DNA of 14,805 bases from Thermodesulfobacteriota bacterium (GTDB lineage: Bacteria > Desulfobacterota > S145-22): assembly GCA_024763435.1 (NCBI GenBank), contig JANTFN010000018.1, positions 1 through 14,805 on the forward strand, given 5' to 3'. A model generated the notes under the pieces. The model saw only the letters and a program-made list of their open reading frames with translations. It made no database searches and was not told the origin of the DNA. Of this stretch, positions 1 through 7,719 are shown in pieces; position 1 is the first letter of the stretch, and every line of letters starts with the position of its first letter. Made by a program: the position numbers and the translations under genes.

Positions 1-1
1 G

Positions 2-220
2 ACCGACCTTTTTGGGGGCACCCCTTCAAATGTAAGCCTCTCTTTTCTGGATCCCGGCCATATTGAAATCATTACGGGAATTAACCTCCCGCTTATCCTG
101 AAGCTGCTGAAGGACAGAAAAAAATCTTCCCTTGAACAGCTAAAGGATATCCTCATCTCAAAAGCCACAAAAAGTATCCTGAACCCGTCGGACATGTTGA
201 ACCTTGGAAACCCGGACTAA
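2..220 (+). CDS. PTS EIIA component, mannose-type, C-terminal part (5' end outside window)
   Basis: The open frame enters from the left edge and ends at TAA 218-220; 72 residues are visible. It begins TDLFGGTPSN and continues to a TGINLPLIL segment. Both are typical of the second half of the EIIA(Man) domain, which carries phosphate on a histidine near its N-terminus (outside the window). The visible part lacks any EIIB-like linker and ends soon after the domain, so this is probably a stand-alone EIIA. In many Desulfobacterota such genes sit in an rpoN/ptsN/hprK-type cluster with HPr and serve regulation rather than sugar uptake; that role is inferred from the HPr neighbour. The last 17 nt overlap the HPr gene, suggesting translational coupling. 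Confidence 0.85.
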   Translation, partial: TDLFGGTPSNVSLSFLDPGHIEIITGINLPLILKLLKDRKKSSLEQLKDILISKATKSILNPSDMLNLGNPD

Positions 221-494
221 CCCTCTTAAAATCGAAAAAACCCTGACGATTTTGAATATGCTCGGCCTTCACGCGCGGGCAGCCGCCGAGCTCGTCAAGG
301 TTACAAGCGAATTCAGGTCAGAAGTCACCCTGAACAAGAATGGGCTGCAGGTAAACGGGAAAAGCATTATGGGAATTATGATGCTTGCGGCATCCAAGGG
401 GTCCCCGGTTACCGTCTCAGTTGAGGGCCCGGACGCGGAGGACTGCATGCAGGCCGTTGAAACCATATTTAGCAACAAATTTGGCGAAGATTAG
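204..494 (+). CDS. ptsH: Phosphocarrier protein HPr
   Basis: HPr receives phosphate from Enzyme I and passes it to EIIA proteins; in bacteria with HPr kinase it is also phosphorylated on a serine. The 96-residue product has GLHARAAAELVK with the active histidine at residue 23, and NGKSIMGI with the regulatory serine at 54. Their spacing of 31 matches His15/Ser46 of classical HPr. The proline usually following HAR is alanine here, which I recall as common in related deltaproteobacterial proteins. The start is TTG at 204: a stop in the same frame lies at 198-200 and the next ATG would remove the active site. The N-terminus is about 8 residues longer than usual. No strong Shine-Dalgarno is seen, so coupling to the overlapping EIIA gene is likely. 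No ptsI follows; metK is next. Confidence 0.93.
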   Translation: METRTNPLKIEKTLTILNMLGLHARAAAELVKVTSEFRSEVTLNKNGLQVNGKSIMGIMMLAASKGSPVTVSVEGPDAEDCMQAVETIFSNKFGED

Positions 495-537
495 ACCGGC
501 AACGGTAAAATATCTTCTAAACAAAAATATTGAGAGA

Positions 538-566
538 TTGAAACTTTTATCAAGAGATGTTATAAA
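538..566 (+). promoter_or_regulatory. Sigma70-like promoter for metK-ahcY
   Basis: TTGAAA (538-543) and TATAAA (561-566) are separated by exactly 17 nt. Each hexamer differs from the sigma70 consensus by one base. It lies in the AT-rich gap between HPr and metK and predicts transcription starting near 573, giving a leader of roughly 58 nt. This implies that metK is transcribed separately from the PTS genes. Confidence 0.6.
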
Positions 567-601
567 AATTCGTTAGCATCTTGAAAATAAAAAAACAAAA
601 C

Positions 602-620
602 CCTTTTAGGGAAAAGGAGG
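602..620 (+). promoter_or_regulatory. metK ribosome-binding site with a small hairpin over its 5' half
   Basis: The strong Shine-Dalgarno AAAGGAGG (613-620) is 10 nt before the metK ATG at 631. Its left part is inside a possible hairpin: CCTTTT (602-607) pairs with AAAAGG (612-617) around the 4-nt loop AGGG. The stem is short and AU-rich, so only mild masking of the site is plausible. Confidence 0.4.
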
Positions 621-630
621 AACTGCTTTT

Positions 631-1797
631 ATGTCTATGAAAAACTTTTTGTTCACATCTGAATCAGTAACGGAAGGGCATCCCGACAAGGTCGCGGATC
701 AAATCTCGGATGCCATCCTTGATTCAATTCTGAAAGACGATCCCACGGGTCACGTTGCCTGTGAAACCCTTGTGACAACCGGAATGGCCCTGATAGCCGG
801 GGAAATAACCACAACGTGCTATGTGGACATGCCCAATGTCGTCAGGGAAACCATTAAAGAAATCGGTTATACGGATTCATCCATGGGATTTGACTGTGAC
901 ACCTGTGCCGTGATCGCCTCTATCGACAAACAGTCCCCCGATATCACCATCGGCGTTCAGGAGGGAGAAGGCCTTCATAAGGAACAGGGCGCCGGGGATC
1001 AGGGCCTCATGTTTGGATACGCGTGTAACGAAACAAGCGAACTGATGCCCATGCCCATCGTTTACGCGCATCGGCTTACCCAGCGTCTCGCTGAGATTCG
1101 GAAGCAGGGGATCGTCGATTTCCTGCGTCCGGACGGCAAATCGCAGGTGACTATTGAATACCAGGACCATAAGCCCGTCCGCATCGATACCGTTGTCCTG
1201 TCCTCCCAGCACACCCCGTATGTCAAGCACAAACATGTTCAGGAGGTCCTTATTGAAGAGGTTGCTAAAAAGGTCCTGCCGGCGGATATGTTGAAAAACA
1301 CCACCTATCATGTCAACCCGACGGGGCGTTTTGTCATGGGGGGACCCCACGCGGACTGCGGCTTGACAGGCCGAAAAATTATTGTTGACACCTACGGCGG
1401 CCAGGGAAGCCATGGCGGCGGCGCCTTTTCAGGGAAGGATCCCTCGAAGGTCGACCGGAGCGCGTCATATATGGCCCGCTATATCGCGAAAAATATCGTC
1501 GCCGCGGAACTCTGCGAGCGCTGTGAAGTCCAATTGGCTTATGCCATCGGCGTCGCGGACCCGGTTTCCGTAATGATTAATACCTTTGGGACATCAAAAA
1601 TTCCCCCGGATACCATCGCGAAACTTGTCAGAGAGATATTCCCCCTTAAACCCGCCGCGATTATCAAACACCTTGATCTCCTGCGGCCTATCTATAAAAA
1701 AACCGCATCCTACGGGCATTTCGGACGTAACCTTCCGGAATTCACCTGGGAAAAGACAGACAAGGCCAAGGCGCTCAAAAAGGCGGCCGGTATTTAA
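631..1797 (+). CDS. metK: S-adenosylmethionine synthetase
   Basis: This cytoplasmic enzyme makes S-adenosylmethionine from methionine and ATP, releasing phosphate and pyrophosphate. The 388-residue length is normal for the family. Visible signatures are SESVTEGHPDK (residues 10-20, catalytic His17), GAGDQGLMFGYA from residue 120 (the classical signature, Asp123), and the glycine-rich ATP-phosphate loop GGGAFSGKD at 262-270 followed by PSKVDRSA. The start at 631 has a strong Shine-Dalgarno 10 nt upstream; a second ATG at 637 is possible but closer than ideal. ahcY follows after 28 nt, so synthesis of SAM and removal of its by-product SAH are probably co-transcribed from the promoter at 538-566. 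No SAM riboswitch could be recognised in the leader. Confidence 0.98.
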   Translation: MSMKNFLFTSESVTEGHPDKVADQISDAILDSILKDDPTGHVACETLVTTGMALIAGEITTTCYVDMPNVVRETIKEIGYTDSSMGFDCDTCAVIASIDKQSPDITIGVQEGEGLHKEQGAGDQGLMFGYACNETSELMPMPIVYAHRLTQRLAEIRKQGIVDFLRPDGKSQVTIEYQDHKPVRIDTVVLSSQHTPYVKHKHVQEVLIEEVAKKVLPADMLKNTTYHVNPTGRFVMGGPHADCGLTGRKIIVDTYGGQGSHGGGAFSGKDPSKVDRSASYMARYIAKNIVAAELCERCEVQLAYAIGVADPVSVMINTFGTSKIPPDTIAKLVREIFPLKPAAIIKHLDLLRPIYKKTASYGHFGRNLPEFTWEKTDKAKALKKAAGI

Positions 1798-1825
1798 AAC
1801 AATTAACTGAATTGGAAGGAAATTT

Positions 1826-3151
1826 ATGAATTACGATATCGCAGATACCGCCCTGGCCGATAAAGGGCGCTTGAGAATTGAATGGGCCGCGCAGAGCATG
1901 CCTGTTCTTAACCAGATTAAAGAACGTTTTACACAGGAAAAGCCTCTCCAGGGCAAGCGTATCTCCGCGTGTCTCCACGTTACCACGGAAACGGCAAGCC
2001 TCATGAAAACCCTGAAGGCCGGCGGCGCCGACGTTGTCCTTTGCGCGTCGAATCCCTTAAGCACTCAGGATGATGTCGCGGCTGCTCTTGTCGTCGATGA
2101 TGAAATTCCCGTCTTTGCCATCAAGGGTGAAAATGACGATACCTACTACGAACATATCCGGGACGCGCTGAAACACGCGCCGAATCTTTCCATGGACGAT
2201 GGCGCTGACCTTGTTTCTTCCCTCCATTTTATTGCCCTTAAACGATTTGACGGCCTTCACCCCTCAGTCAGAAAATGGGCCAAAACCCTGAGTGAAAAAG
2301 AACAGGAATCCCTCCTTTCCAGCGTCATCGGTGGCACGGAAGAGACCACCACGGGTGTTATCCGCCTCCGCAGCATGTCCAATGACGGGATTCTTCAATT
2401 CCCGATCGTCGCGGTCAACGACGCCATGACAAAACACCTTTTTGACAACCGTTACGGAACCGGTCAAAGCACCCTGGACGGCATTATCCGGGCCACGAAC
2501 AGGTTGATATCCGGAAGCATTTTTGTCGTATGTGGTTATGGCTGGTGCAGCCGCGGTGTCGCCATGCGCGCGCGCGGCATGGGCGCCAACGTCATCGTAA
2601 CAGAGGTTGATCCCCTGCGTGCCCTCGAAGCGGTTATGGACGGTTATCGCGTCATGCCGATCTCGGATGCGGCGAAAATCGGTGATTTTTTTGTCACGCT
2701 GACCGGGGACAAGCATGTCATCCGGAAAGAACACTTTGAGGTCATGAAGGACGGTGCTATTGTCGCCAACTCCGGCCACTTCAACGTTGAACTGGATATT
2801 GACGGCCTTGAGGAAATTAGTGTCAATAAACGGAAAATGCGTGAATTCGTAGACGAATATAAACGGGAAGACGGCCGCTGCGTCTATCTCCTCGGCGAGG
2901 GACGGCTCATCAACCTCGCTGCCGCTGAAGGACATCCTTCCAGCGTCATGGATATGAGCTTTGCCAACCAGGCCCTCAGTGCCGAGTATATGGCCGCCAA
3001 TGCGGCTTCCCTTGAAAAAAAGGTCTATGGCGTCCCGACTGAAATTGACCAGGAAATTGCCCGGTTGAAACTCGCGTCCATGCATGCCGTTATCGACACG
3101 CTTACGGAAGAACAGCAGCGCTACCTCAATTCCTGGGAATCCGGCACGTAG
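1826..3151 (+). CDS. ahcY: Adenosylhomocysteinase (SAH hydrolase)
   Basis: The enzyme splits S-adenosylhomocysteine reversibly into adenosine and homocysteine, relieving product inhibition of SAM-dependent methyltransferases. It uses bound NAD. In the 441-residue protein EETTTGVIRL carries substrate-contacting residues, and the Rossmann motif GYGWCSRG is at 237-244, followed by TEVDPLRALEA. The GYGWC form, where most bacteria and eukaryotes have GYGDVGKG, points to the shorter thermophile/archaeal subgroup (Thermotoga-like). The serine replaces the usual glycine in GYGWCGRG. The C-terminus ends ...YLNSWESGT and lacks the KxxHYRY tail that completes the NAD site in the longer type, as expected for this subgroup. 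The Shine-Dalgarno GGAAGGAAA precedes ATG 1826. It lies 28 nt after metK and 2 nt before a DUF2007 gene. Confidence 0.96.
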   Translation: MNYDIADTALADKGRLRIEWAAQSMPVLNQIKERFTQEKPLQGKRISACLHVTTETASLMKTLKAGGADVVLCASNPLSTQDDVAAALVVDDEIPVFAIKGENDDTYYEHIRDALKHAPNLSMDDGADLVSSLHFIALKRFDGLHPSVRKWAKTLSEKEQESLLSSVIGGTEETTTGVIRLRSMSNDGILQFPIVAVNDAMTKHLFDNRYGTGQSTLDGIIRATNRLISGSIFVVCGYGWCSRGVAMRARGMGANVIVTEVDPLRALEAVMDGYRVMPISDAAKIGDFFVTLTGDKHVIRKEHFEVMKDGAIVANSGHFNVELDIDGLEEISVNKRKMREFVDEYKREDGRCVYLLGEGRLINLAAAEGHPSSVMDMSFANQALSAEYMAANAASLEKKVYGVPTEIDQEIARLKLASMHAVIDTLTEEQQRYLNSWESGT

Positions 3152-3153
3152 CC

Positions 3154-3426
3154 TTGAAAAGAGAAGACGAATTTGTTGAAATCTTCACAACGCCTTCTCC
3201 TATAGAAGCGGATTACTTGCGTCTGTTCCTTTCTGACAGTGGTATTGCCTGTCTTGTCCGTGACCTGAGAATAACGCCCTATCCCGTTCACGTTAAAAAT
3301 ATGTCTGATCAGCGCCTTTCCGTTGCCGCAAAAGACGCTGATCGGGCCAGGGCCTTGATACGCCAGGCAGGGACAGATCAGGAAATAGCGCTTTCGGGGC
3401 AATTTATTGGCGAAGACCAGGAATGA
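3154..3426 (+). CDS. DUF2007-family small protein
   Basis: The 90-residue protein has the pattern FVEIFTTPSPIEADYLRLFL followed by SDSGIACLVRD and, later, RLSVAAKDADRARALI. This fits the DUF2007 domain (putative prokaryotic signal-transducing protein family), a ferredoxin-like fold of unproven function, often described as linked to nitrogen-regulation or PII-like proteins. There is no signal peptide or membrane segment, so it is probably cytoplasmic. The start is TTG, 2 nt after the ahcY stop, with no clear Shine-Dalgarno; translation is probably coupled to ahcY. The N-terminus then begins just before the first beta strand, as in relatives. The last residues (GQFIGEDQE) are acidic and look disordered. 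A role in SAM metabolism is suggested only by position. Confidence 0.75.
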   Translation: MKREDEFVEIFTTPSPIEADYLRLFLSDSGIACLVRDLRITPYPVHVKNMSDQRLSVAAKDADRARALIRQAGTDQEIALSGQFIGEDQE

Positions 3427-3524
3427 CGCATTTGAATATGTGTCCTTTCAGTGTAAAAGTTTTCAGGCTGAAGGAAACGATGAAAACACAGCCAGAAAAA
3501 GATATTTTTTTGCATACTGGTTTA

Positions 3525-3559
3525 ACCTTCAGTCTTCAACCTTCTGCCTTCTACCTTTA
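3525..3559 (+). repeat. Five-unit degenerate heptamer array (copy 1)
   Basis: Five consecutive 7-bp units start at 3525, 3532, 3539, 3546 and 3553. They share the pattern R-Y-C-T-T-Y-W; the first is ACCTTCA. The array lies between the DUF2007 and ubiD genes and ends about 42 nt before the ubiD ATG. A second array of the same unit length, copy number and strand orientation is at 12472-12506. Such short tandem heptamers are typical of dispersed intergenic repeats; no function is evident. Confidence 0.6.
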
Positions 3560-3601
3560 TGAAGTCAGCATGGATGGCTGAGGGCAGAATGGAGTGTGCG
3601 G

Positions 3602-5050
3602 ATGGGAAACCATACATTACAGATACTGATACAACAACTGGAAAAATCGGGGCAATTAAGACGTATTTCCGTTGAAACGGATCCTGTCCTTGAAATCAGT
3701 GAAATCACCCTGCGCGCCTATGCGGCCCGGGGTCCTGCCCTTCTCTTTGAAAAGGTTCTCGGCTCAGAACTTCCGGTCCTGACAAACCTTTTCGGTACCC
3801 CGGAAAGGCTCGAACTTATCTTTGGAAAGTCTGTTCAGGAAATTACGGATCTTATCGCGGGGTTTCTTTCGGCTGAAATTCCCACCTCCTTTCGCCAGGG
3901 AATACAGCTTTTACCTAAATTAAAAAGGCTTCAAAATCTTATCCCCAAAAAGGGGACAAACCCCGCGTGTCAGGAAATCGTCAGCCACACCCCATCCCTG
4001 GAAGCCTTACCCGTTCTGAAAACATGGCCCAGTGACGCGGGACGCTTCGTCACACTTCCGCAGGTCATTACCCAGGATCCTGAAACGGGGGATAGAAACG
4101 TCGGCATGTATCGCCTGCAGGTCTTCGACAATACCACGACCGGGATGCACTGGCATCCACACAAGGATGGCGCCAGGCATTTCAGAAAATACAGGGAACG
4201 GGGCCAGCGAATGCCCGTGGCCGTTGCTCTCGGAGGCGACCCGCTTCTAACCTATCTTGCCACGGCGCCACTGCCGGAAGAGATAAGTGAATGGATGTTC
4301 GCCGGCCTCCTCCGCGGGAGCAGAATTCCCATCGCTCCCTGTGTCACAAATGAGCTCTACGTCCCCGCCAGTGCGGACATCGTTCTGGAGGGATATATCG
4401 ACCCTGATGAGCCCTTCAGGGAGGAAGGCCCCTTCGGAGACCACACGGGCTTCTATTCTCCGCCCGAACCCTTCCCTGTTTTTCACATCACCTGCATGAC
4501 GCGGAAAAAAAACGCCGTCTATCCCGCAACTGTTGTGGGCCCCCCGCCCATGGAAGACGCGACCTTCGGAAAAATGACGGAGCGCATTTTCCTGCCCATC
4601 ATCCAGAAACTCATTCCCGGAATTATTGATATTGACCTGCCGGTTCACGGTTGTTTCCACAATTTTGTCCTCGTCGCCATTGACAAACAATACCCGGGGC
4701 AGGCGCGAAAAACCGCCCTGGCCCTGTGGGGTCTCGGGCAGATGATGTTTTCCAAGTTTATCCTTGTATTTGACAAAGACGTCAATATTCATAATTACGG
4801 CGAGGTCGCCTGGCGTCTTGGTACCCACGTGGATCCTGTTCGAGATACCTTTACCATAAACAGCGCGCCCACGGATCTGCTTGATCACACCTCTCCCCTT
4901 GCCTGCCTGGGGGGAAAAATGGGCATCGACGCGACCCGGAAGTGGGCGTCAGAGGGATTTACCCGCCCCTGGCCGGGAGAAGCGGAGATGTCACAGGAAA
5001 TGATTGACCGCGTTACAAAACGCTGGAAGGCGTATGGACTCGACTTCTAA
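3602..5050 (+). CDS. ubiD: UbiD-family prenylated-FMN-dependent decarboxylase
   Basis: UbiD enzymes reversibly decarboxylate aromatic or unsaturated acids with a prenylated FMN cofactor made by UbiX. This 482-residue protein is near the usual length (about 490). The cofactor/metal region NVGMYR is at 166-171, followed by GMHWHPHKDGARHF. The acidic motif EEGPFGDH at 274-281 matches the catalytic Glu/Asp region. HNYGEVAWRLGTHVDP near the C-terminus is also typical. I chose ATG 3602 because GGAG (3591-3594) is 7 nt upstream; a GTG at 3596 is too close to that site. The following gene is a UbiA prenyltransferase of the menaquinone-linked type, so the likely job is the late decarboxylation in menaquinone synthesis (the MqnL-like role of the futalosine pathway). 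Another aromatic acid substrate cannot be excluded. No ubiX is in the window. Confidence 0.93.
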   Translation: MGNHTLQILIQQLEKSGQLRRISVETDPVLEISEITLRAYAARGPALLFEKVLGSELPVLTNLFGTPERLELIFGKSVQEITDLIAGFLSAEIPTSFRQGIQLLPKLKRLQNLIPKKGTNPACQEIVSHTPSLEALPVLKTWPSDAGRFVTLPQVITQDPETGDRNVGMYRLQVFDNTTTGMHWHPHKDGARHFRKYRERGQRMPVAVALGGDPLLTYLATAPLPEEISEWMFAGLLRGSRIPIAPCVTNELYVPASADIVLEGYIDPDEPFREEGPFGDHTGFYSPPEPFPVFHITCMTRKKNAVYPATVVGPPPMEDATFGKMTERIFLPIIQKLIPGIIDIDLPVHGCFHNFVLVAIDKQYPGQARKTALALWGLGQMMFSKFILVFDKDVNIHNYGEVAWRLGTHVDPVRDTFTINSAPTDLLDHTSPLACLGGKMGIDATRKWASEGFTRPWPGEAEMSQEMIDRVTKRWKAYGLDF

Positions 5051-5069
5051 GACAGAAAGGGCCTTCTCA

Positions 5070-5918
5070 ATGCGTCGCCTTTACGAATTCCTGGAAATGA
5101 TAAAGTTCCAGCATACGCTTTTCGCCCTCCCCTTCGCCTTTGTCAGTCTCCTCCTCGCGACCCATGGCCGCCTGACGCTATCGCTTGTCTTCTGGGTCAT
5201 CATGGCCATGGTTGGCGCCCGAACCGGTGCCATGGGATTCAACAGGGTCATCGATGTTGCTTATGACAAGCAAAACCCACGCACAAAAACCCGAGCCATC
5301 CCGTCGGGGAAAATTTCCACGGGGTTTGCCACCGCCGTCAGCCTCGTATCATTTGCCCTCTTTGTCTTTTCGGCCGCCATGCTCAACAAGGCCTGCCTTA
5401 TTGCCAGCCCCCTCGCAATTCTTCTGCTCGTCGGCTATTCCTATACGAAACGCTTTACCTCCCTGAGCCACCTGATTTTAGGACTTGCCATCTCGGGGGC
5501 CCCTCTCGGCGCGTGGCTCGCGGCTACCGGAACGATATCTTTTCCCGCCATCACCCTCTCCGCGGCGGTTCTCTGCTGGATTGCGGGCTTTGACATTCTT
5601 TACAGCCTCCAGGACATGGAATTTGACAGGAAAACGGGACTCCACTCTATTCCCGCCCGCCTTGGGATCAGGCCTTCCCTGACCATCGCCCGGTCCCTTC
5701 ACCTGCTGACCATTCTGTTGCTTGCAAGCCTCAGTTTCTCGCTCCATCTCGGTATGATCTACACCATCGGCTGCCTGGCTGTTTTCATCCTGCTTGCCTA
5801 CGAACACCACCTTGTTACCCCCGACGACCTGTCACGGATCAACACCGCTTTTTTCACGGTCAACGGCCTGATCAGCATCCTCTTTCTCGGTTTTGTCGCT
5901 GTGGAGGTCTTTACCTGA
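5070..5918 (+). CDS. ubiA: UbiA-family prenyltransferase, probably menaquinone-type (MqnP-like)
   Basis: This is an integral membrane enzyme that attaches a polyprenyl chain from its diphosphate to an aromatic ring. The 282-residue protein has many hydrophobic helices and both Mg-diphosphate motifs: N58-x3-D62-x3-D66 in NRVIDVAYD, and D175-x2-Y178-x3-D182-x3-D186 in DILYSLQDMEFD. The GLHSIPARLG that follows and the opening FLEMIKFQHTLFALPFAF are hallmarks of the 'ubiA_other' group that includes MqnP of the futalosine menaquinone pathway. That assignment comes from family knowledge, not proof of substrate. ATG 5070 has AGAAAGGG about 8 nt upstream. The earlier ATG at 5034 overlaps ubiD and has its purine tract only 3 nt away, so I prefer 5070. 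It follows ubiD by 19 nt. Confidence 0.92.
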   Translation: MRRLYEFLEMIKFQHTLFALPFAFVSLLLATHGRLTLSLVFWVIMAMVGARTGAMGFNRVIDVAYDKQNPRTKTRAIPSGKISTGFATAVSLVSFALFVFSAAMLNKACLIASPLAILLLVGYSYTKRFTSLSHLILGLAISGAPLGAWLAATGTISFPAITLSAAVLCWIAGFDILYSLQDMEFDRKTGLHSIPARLGIRPSLTIARSLHLLTILLLASLSFSLHLGMIYTIGCLAVFILLAYEHHLVTPDDLSRINTAFFTVNGLISILFLGFVAVEVFT

Positions 5919-5945
5919 TAACATTTAAGTGAAAGGAGACACCCC

Positions 5946-6887
5946 TTGAAAAAATCCATCCAAATTATTTTCTGCCTTTTCACGGCCTGCCTGCTGTCTG
6001 TTTCCGCCTACGGCGCCTCCCTGAAGATAGGGGTTCTCCCTATCGTGGATGCCCTCCCGTTTTATGTCGCGAGGCAGAATAATCTCTTCAGCAAGATGTC
6101 CGCGGATGTTGCTATCATCCCTTTCCGGAGCGCCGTTGAGCGTGACGCGGCCTTTCAGGCGGGAAAACTGAACGCCTACCTCGGAGACCTCGTTTCCGCT
6201 TCTCTTTTACGGGACAGGGGCTTTCACTTGAAGGTCGTCTCCGTTATCCTGGGGATGCATCCTGGAGAAGGGCTCTTTGCCATTCTTGCCGCCCCCCAGG
6301 CACCTCTCCATTCTCTCCGGGACCTGAAAGGCAGAAGTGTCGCCATCTCTTCAAACACCATTATTGAATATGTCCTCGATTCCCTGCTGAAACAGCATGG
6401 AATTCCCGCGGGTATGGTGAACAAAAAAGAAATTAAAAGCATTCCTATCCGTTTTCAGATGCTCATGAGCGGAAAGATTGAGGCGGCTGTCCTGCCGGAC
6501 CCCCTCGCTTCTCTCGCGCGTTTCAAGGGGGCAACCTGGCTTGCGGACGACGGACAAACAAATCTCTCCCAGACGGTTCTGATATGGAAAACAGAATTTC
6601 TCGCCCAACATCCAAAAATTGTGAAAGGATTTTACCGGGGCTATAATGCCGCCGTGAAAATTATCAATCAAAACCATGACGCCGTCCGTCCCCTTCTGGT
6701 TCGGAAATGCCGGCTTCCGAAGCCCATCGCCTCCTCCTTCAAATTCGCGGATTTTCCCCGCGCGTCCGCGCCAGACAAGGCATGGCTCAGGAATGTTATC
6801 TCATGGCTTACAAATAAAGGCCTTTTGAAACATCCCCTGAAGGCGGAAACCCTCACCATGCCGAAGGGATATCTGAAAAACCAGTGA
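5946..6887 (+). CDS. ABC transporter periplasmic solute-binding protein, NMT1/SsuA-like
   Basis: The N-terminus MKKSIQIIFCLFTACLLSVSAYGA is a clear Sec signal peptide with cleavage near AYG/A. The mature part starts SLKIGVLPIVDALPFYVARQ, the first strand and ligand loop of type II binding proteins of the NMT1/SsuA/TauA kind. Typical later features are LRDLKGRSVAISSNT, GKIEAAVLPDP and HPKIVKGFYRGYNAAV. At 313 residues the length is normal. The TTG start at 5946 has AAAGGAG 7 nt upstream, so it is well supported. The gene sits between the UbiD/UbiA pair and its ATPase and permease. The ligand is unknown. Relatives bind sulfonates, pyrimidines or thiamine precursors, and the menaquinone enzymes MqnA/MqnD share this fold. 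Its placement suggests a quinone precursor or aromatic acid, which is inference. A lipobox was considered but FTAC is a poor match. Confidence 0.88.
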   Translation: MKKSIQIIFCLFTACLLSVSAYGASLKIGVLPIVDALPFYVARQNNLFSKMSADVAIIPFRSAVERDAAFQAGKLNAYLGDLVSASLLRDRGFHLKVVSVILGMHPGEGLFAILAAPQAPLHSLRDLKGRSVAISSNTIIEYVLDSLLKQHGIPAGMVNKKEIKSIPIRFQMLMSGKIEAAVLPDPLASLARFKGATWLADDGQTNLSQTVLIWKTEFLAQHPKIVKGFYRGYNAAVKIINQNHDAVRPLLVRKCRLPKPIASSFKFADFPRASAPDKAWLRNVISWLTNKGLLKHPLKAETLTMPKGYLKNQ

Positions 6888-6908
6888 CTAAATACCCGAA
6901 AACAGGGG

Positions 6909-6933
6909 CCGCGGGAAACCGCACAAACCGCGG
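6909..6933 (+). other. Stem-loop between binding-protein and ATPase genes
   Basis: CCGCGG at 6909-6914 can pair with CCGCGG at 6928-6933 across a 13-nt loop in the 79-nt gap after the solute-binding protein gene. No T-run follows, so it is not an intrinsic terminator. Such hairpins often protect the upstream binding-protein mRNA and give unequal expression; that role is inferred. Confidence 0.35.
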
Positions 6934-6966
6934 ATGTTGTAACAGCATCTATCAGGCGGGACCCGC

Positions 6967-7719
6967 ATGATAAAGGTCAGCAACCTTCAATTTTCCTATC
7001 CGGGGGGTATCGAAGTCCTCAGGGACATCAGCTTCTCGGTCAACGCCGGGGAAAGCTGCGCGATTATAGGGCCATCCGGCTGCGGCAAGACAACCCTGCT
7101 CTACCTTATCGCCGGTCTGCTTCCATCCCCTGAAGGCGCTATCAGGGTCAACGGAACCCCCTCCGCAAACATTCGGGGAAACATCCCCATGATTCCCCAG
7201 GACTACGGCCTTTTTCCCTGGAAGACGGTGTGGGAAAACGTGGCCGTCGGTCTGGTTCTTCGCCATATCCCCAGGCAGCAAATACGAAAAGCCCTGATTC
7301 CCATTCTCGAAGAACTCGATCTCATGTCCCTTATTTCCCTTTATCCGTCACAACTCAGCGGGGGACAGCGTCAGCGCGTTGCCATCGCGCGTGTCCTTGT
7401 CATGAATCCCTCGCTTATTCTGATGGATGAGCCCTTCTCTTCCCTCGACGCCATGACGCGTGAACACCTCCAGACCCTGATGGCCCGCATCTGGAAGGCG
7501 TACCATATCACCTTTATTATCGTCACACACAGCATCGAGGAGGCGACCTTTCTCGGCACAGATATTCTGATTCTCTCCAACCAGCCGGCCACTATCCGCA
7601 CTGTCAGGCACAACACCCACGCAGGGACAGACGCGTATCGGAGTTCAGAGGCCTTTTTCCATCTTTCGTCAGAAATCAGGGAAATCCTTTTCTCTCAAAA
7701 CAGGAATGACACACCATGA
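6967..7719 (+). CDS. ABC transporter ATP-binding protein, SsuB/TauB-like
   Basis: This cytoplasmic ATPase subunit would energise the importer. All motifs are intact in 250 residues: Walker A GPSGCGKTT (35-43), the Q-loop with Gln78 in PQDYGLFPW, the signature LSGGQRQRVA (from 130), Walker B LILMDEP with Asp154/Glu155, and the switch His188 in THSIEEA. The LFPW sequence after the Q-loop and the overall length match the nitrate/sulfonate/taurine importer group. The Shine-Dalgarno is the moderate AGGCGGG, 6 nt before ATG 6967. The stop overlaps the permease start in an ATGA. It clearly partners the solute-binding protein upstream and the permease downstream. Confidence 0.95.
   Translation: MIKVSNLQFSYPGGIEVLRDISFSVNAGESCAIIGPSGCGKTTLLYLIAGLLPSPEGAIRVNGTPSANIRGNIPMIPQDYGLFPWKTVWENVAVGLVLRHIPRQQIRKALIPILEELDLMSLISLYPSQLSGGQRQRVAIARVLVMNPSLILMDEPFSSLDAMTREHLQTLMARIWKAYHITFIIVTHSIEEATFLGTDILILSNQPATIRTVRHNTHAGTDAYRSSEAFFHLSSEIREILFSQNRNDTP

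Noticed and set aside
495..506. 4-bp stem with a GCAA tetraloop right after the HPr stop
   Set aside because: It is too short for a terminator, no T-run follows, and such stems are common by chance.
537..544. ATTGAAAC, the 3' end typical of some CRISPR repeats
   Set aside because: It occurs once, with no repeated units or spacers nearby; the bases are better explained as part of the metK promoter.
548..556. TATCAAGAG, similar to the opening of the SAM-I riboswitch, just upstream of metK
   Set aside because: The remaining conserved core (GGxGGAGGGA and later helices) is absent, and the bases lie between the -35 and -10 elements, so they would not be transcribed from that promoter.
2563..2581. 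Alternating CG tract flanked by CATGC/GCATG inside ahcY, a possible Z-DNA site
   Set aside because: It encodes the MRARGM stretch after the NAD motif in a conserved enzyme, so coding constraint is enough to explain it.
2264..3085. Antisense reading frame of about 270 codons opposite ahcY (others at 4247-4888 and 11737-12480)
   Set aside because: They lie wholly or almost wholly opposite strongly recognised genes, have no recognisable domains, and arise from codon bias in the sense gene.
3459..3487. 7-bp inverted repeat (GTTTTCA/TGAAAAC) upstream of ubiD as a terminator or operator
   Set aside because: The arms are short with a 15-nt gap, are AT-rich, and no T-run follows; it is likely by chance in this composition.
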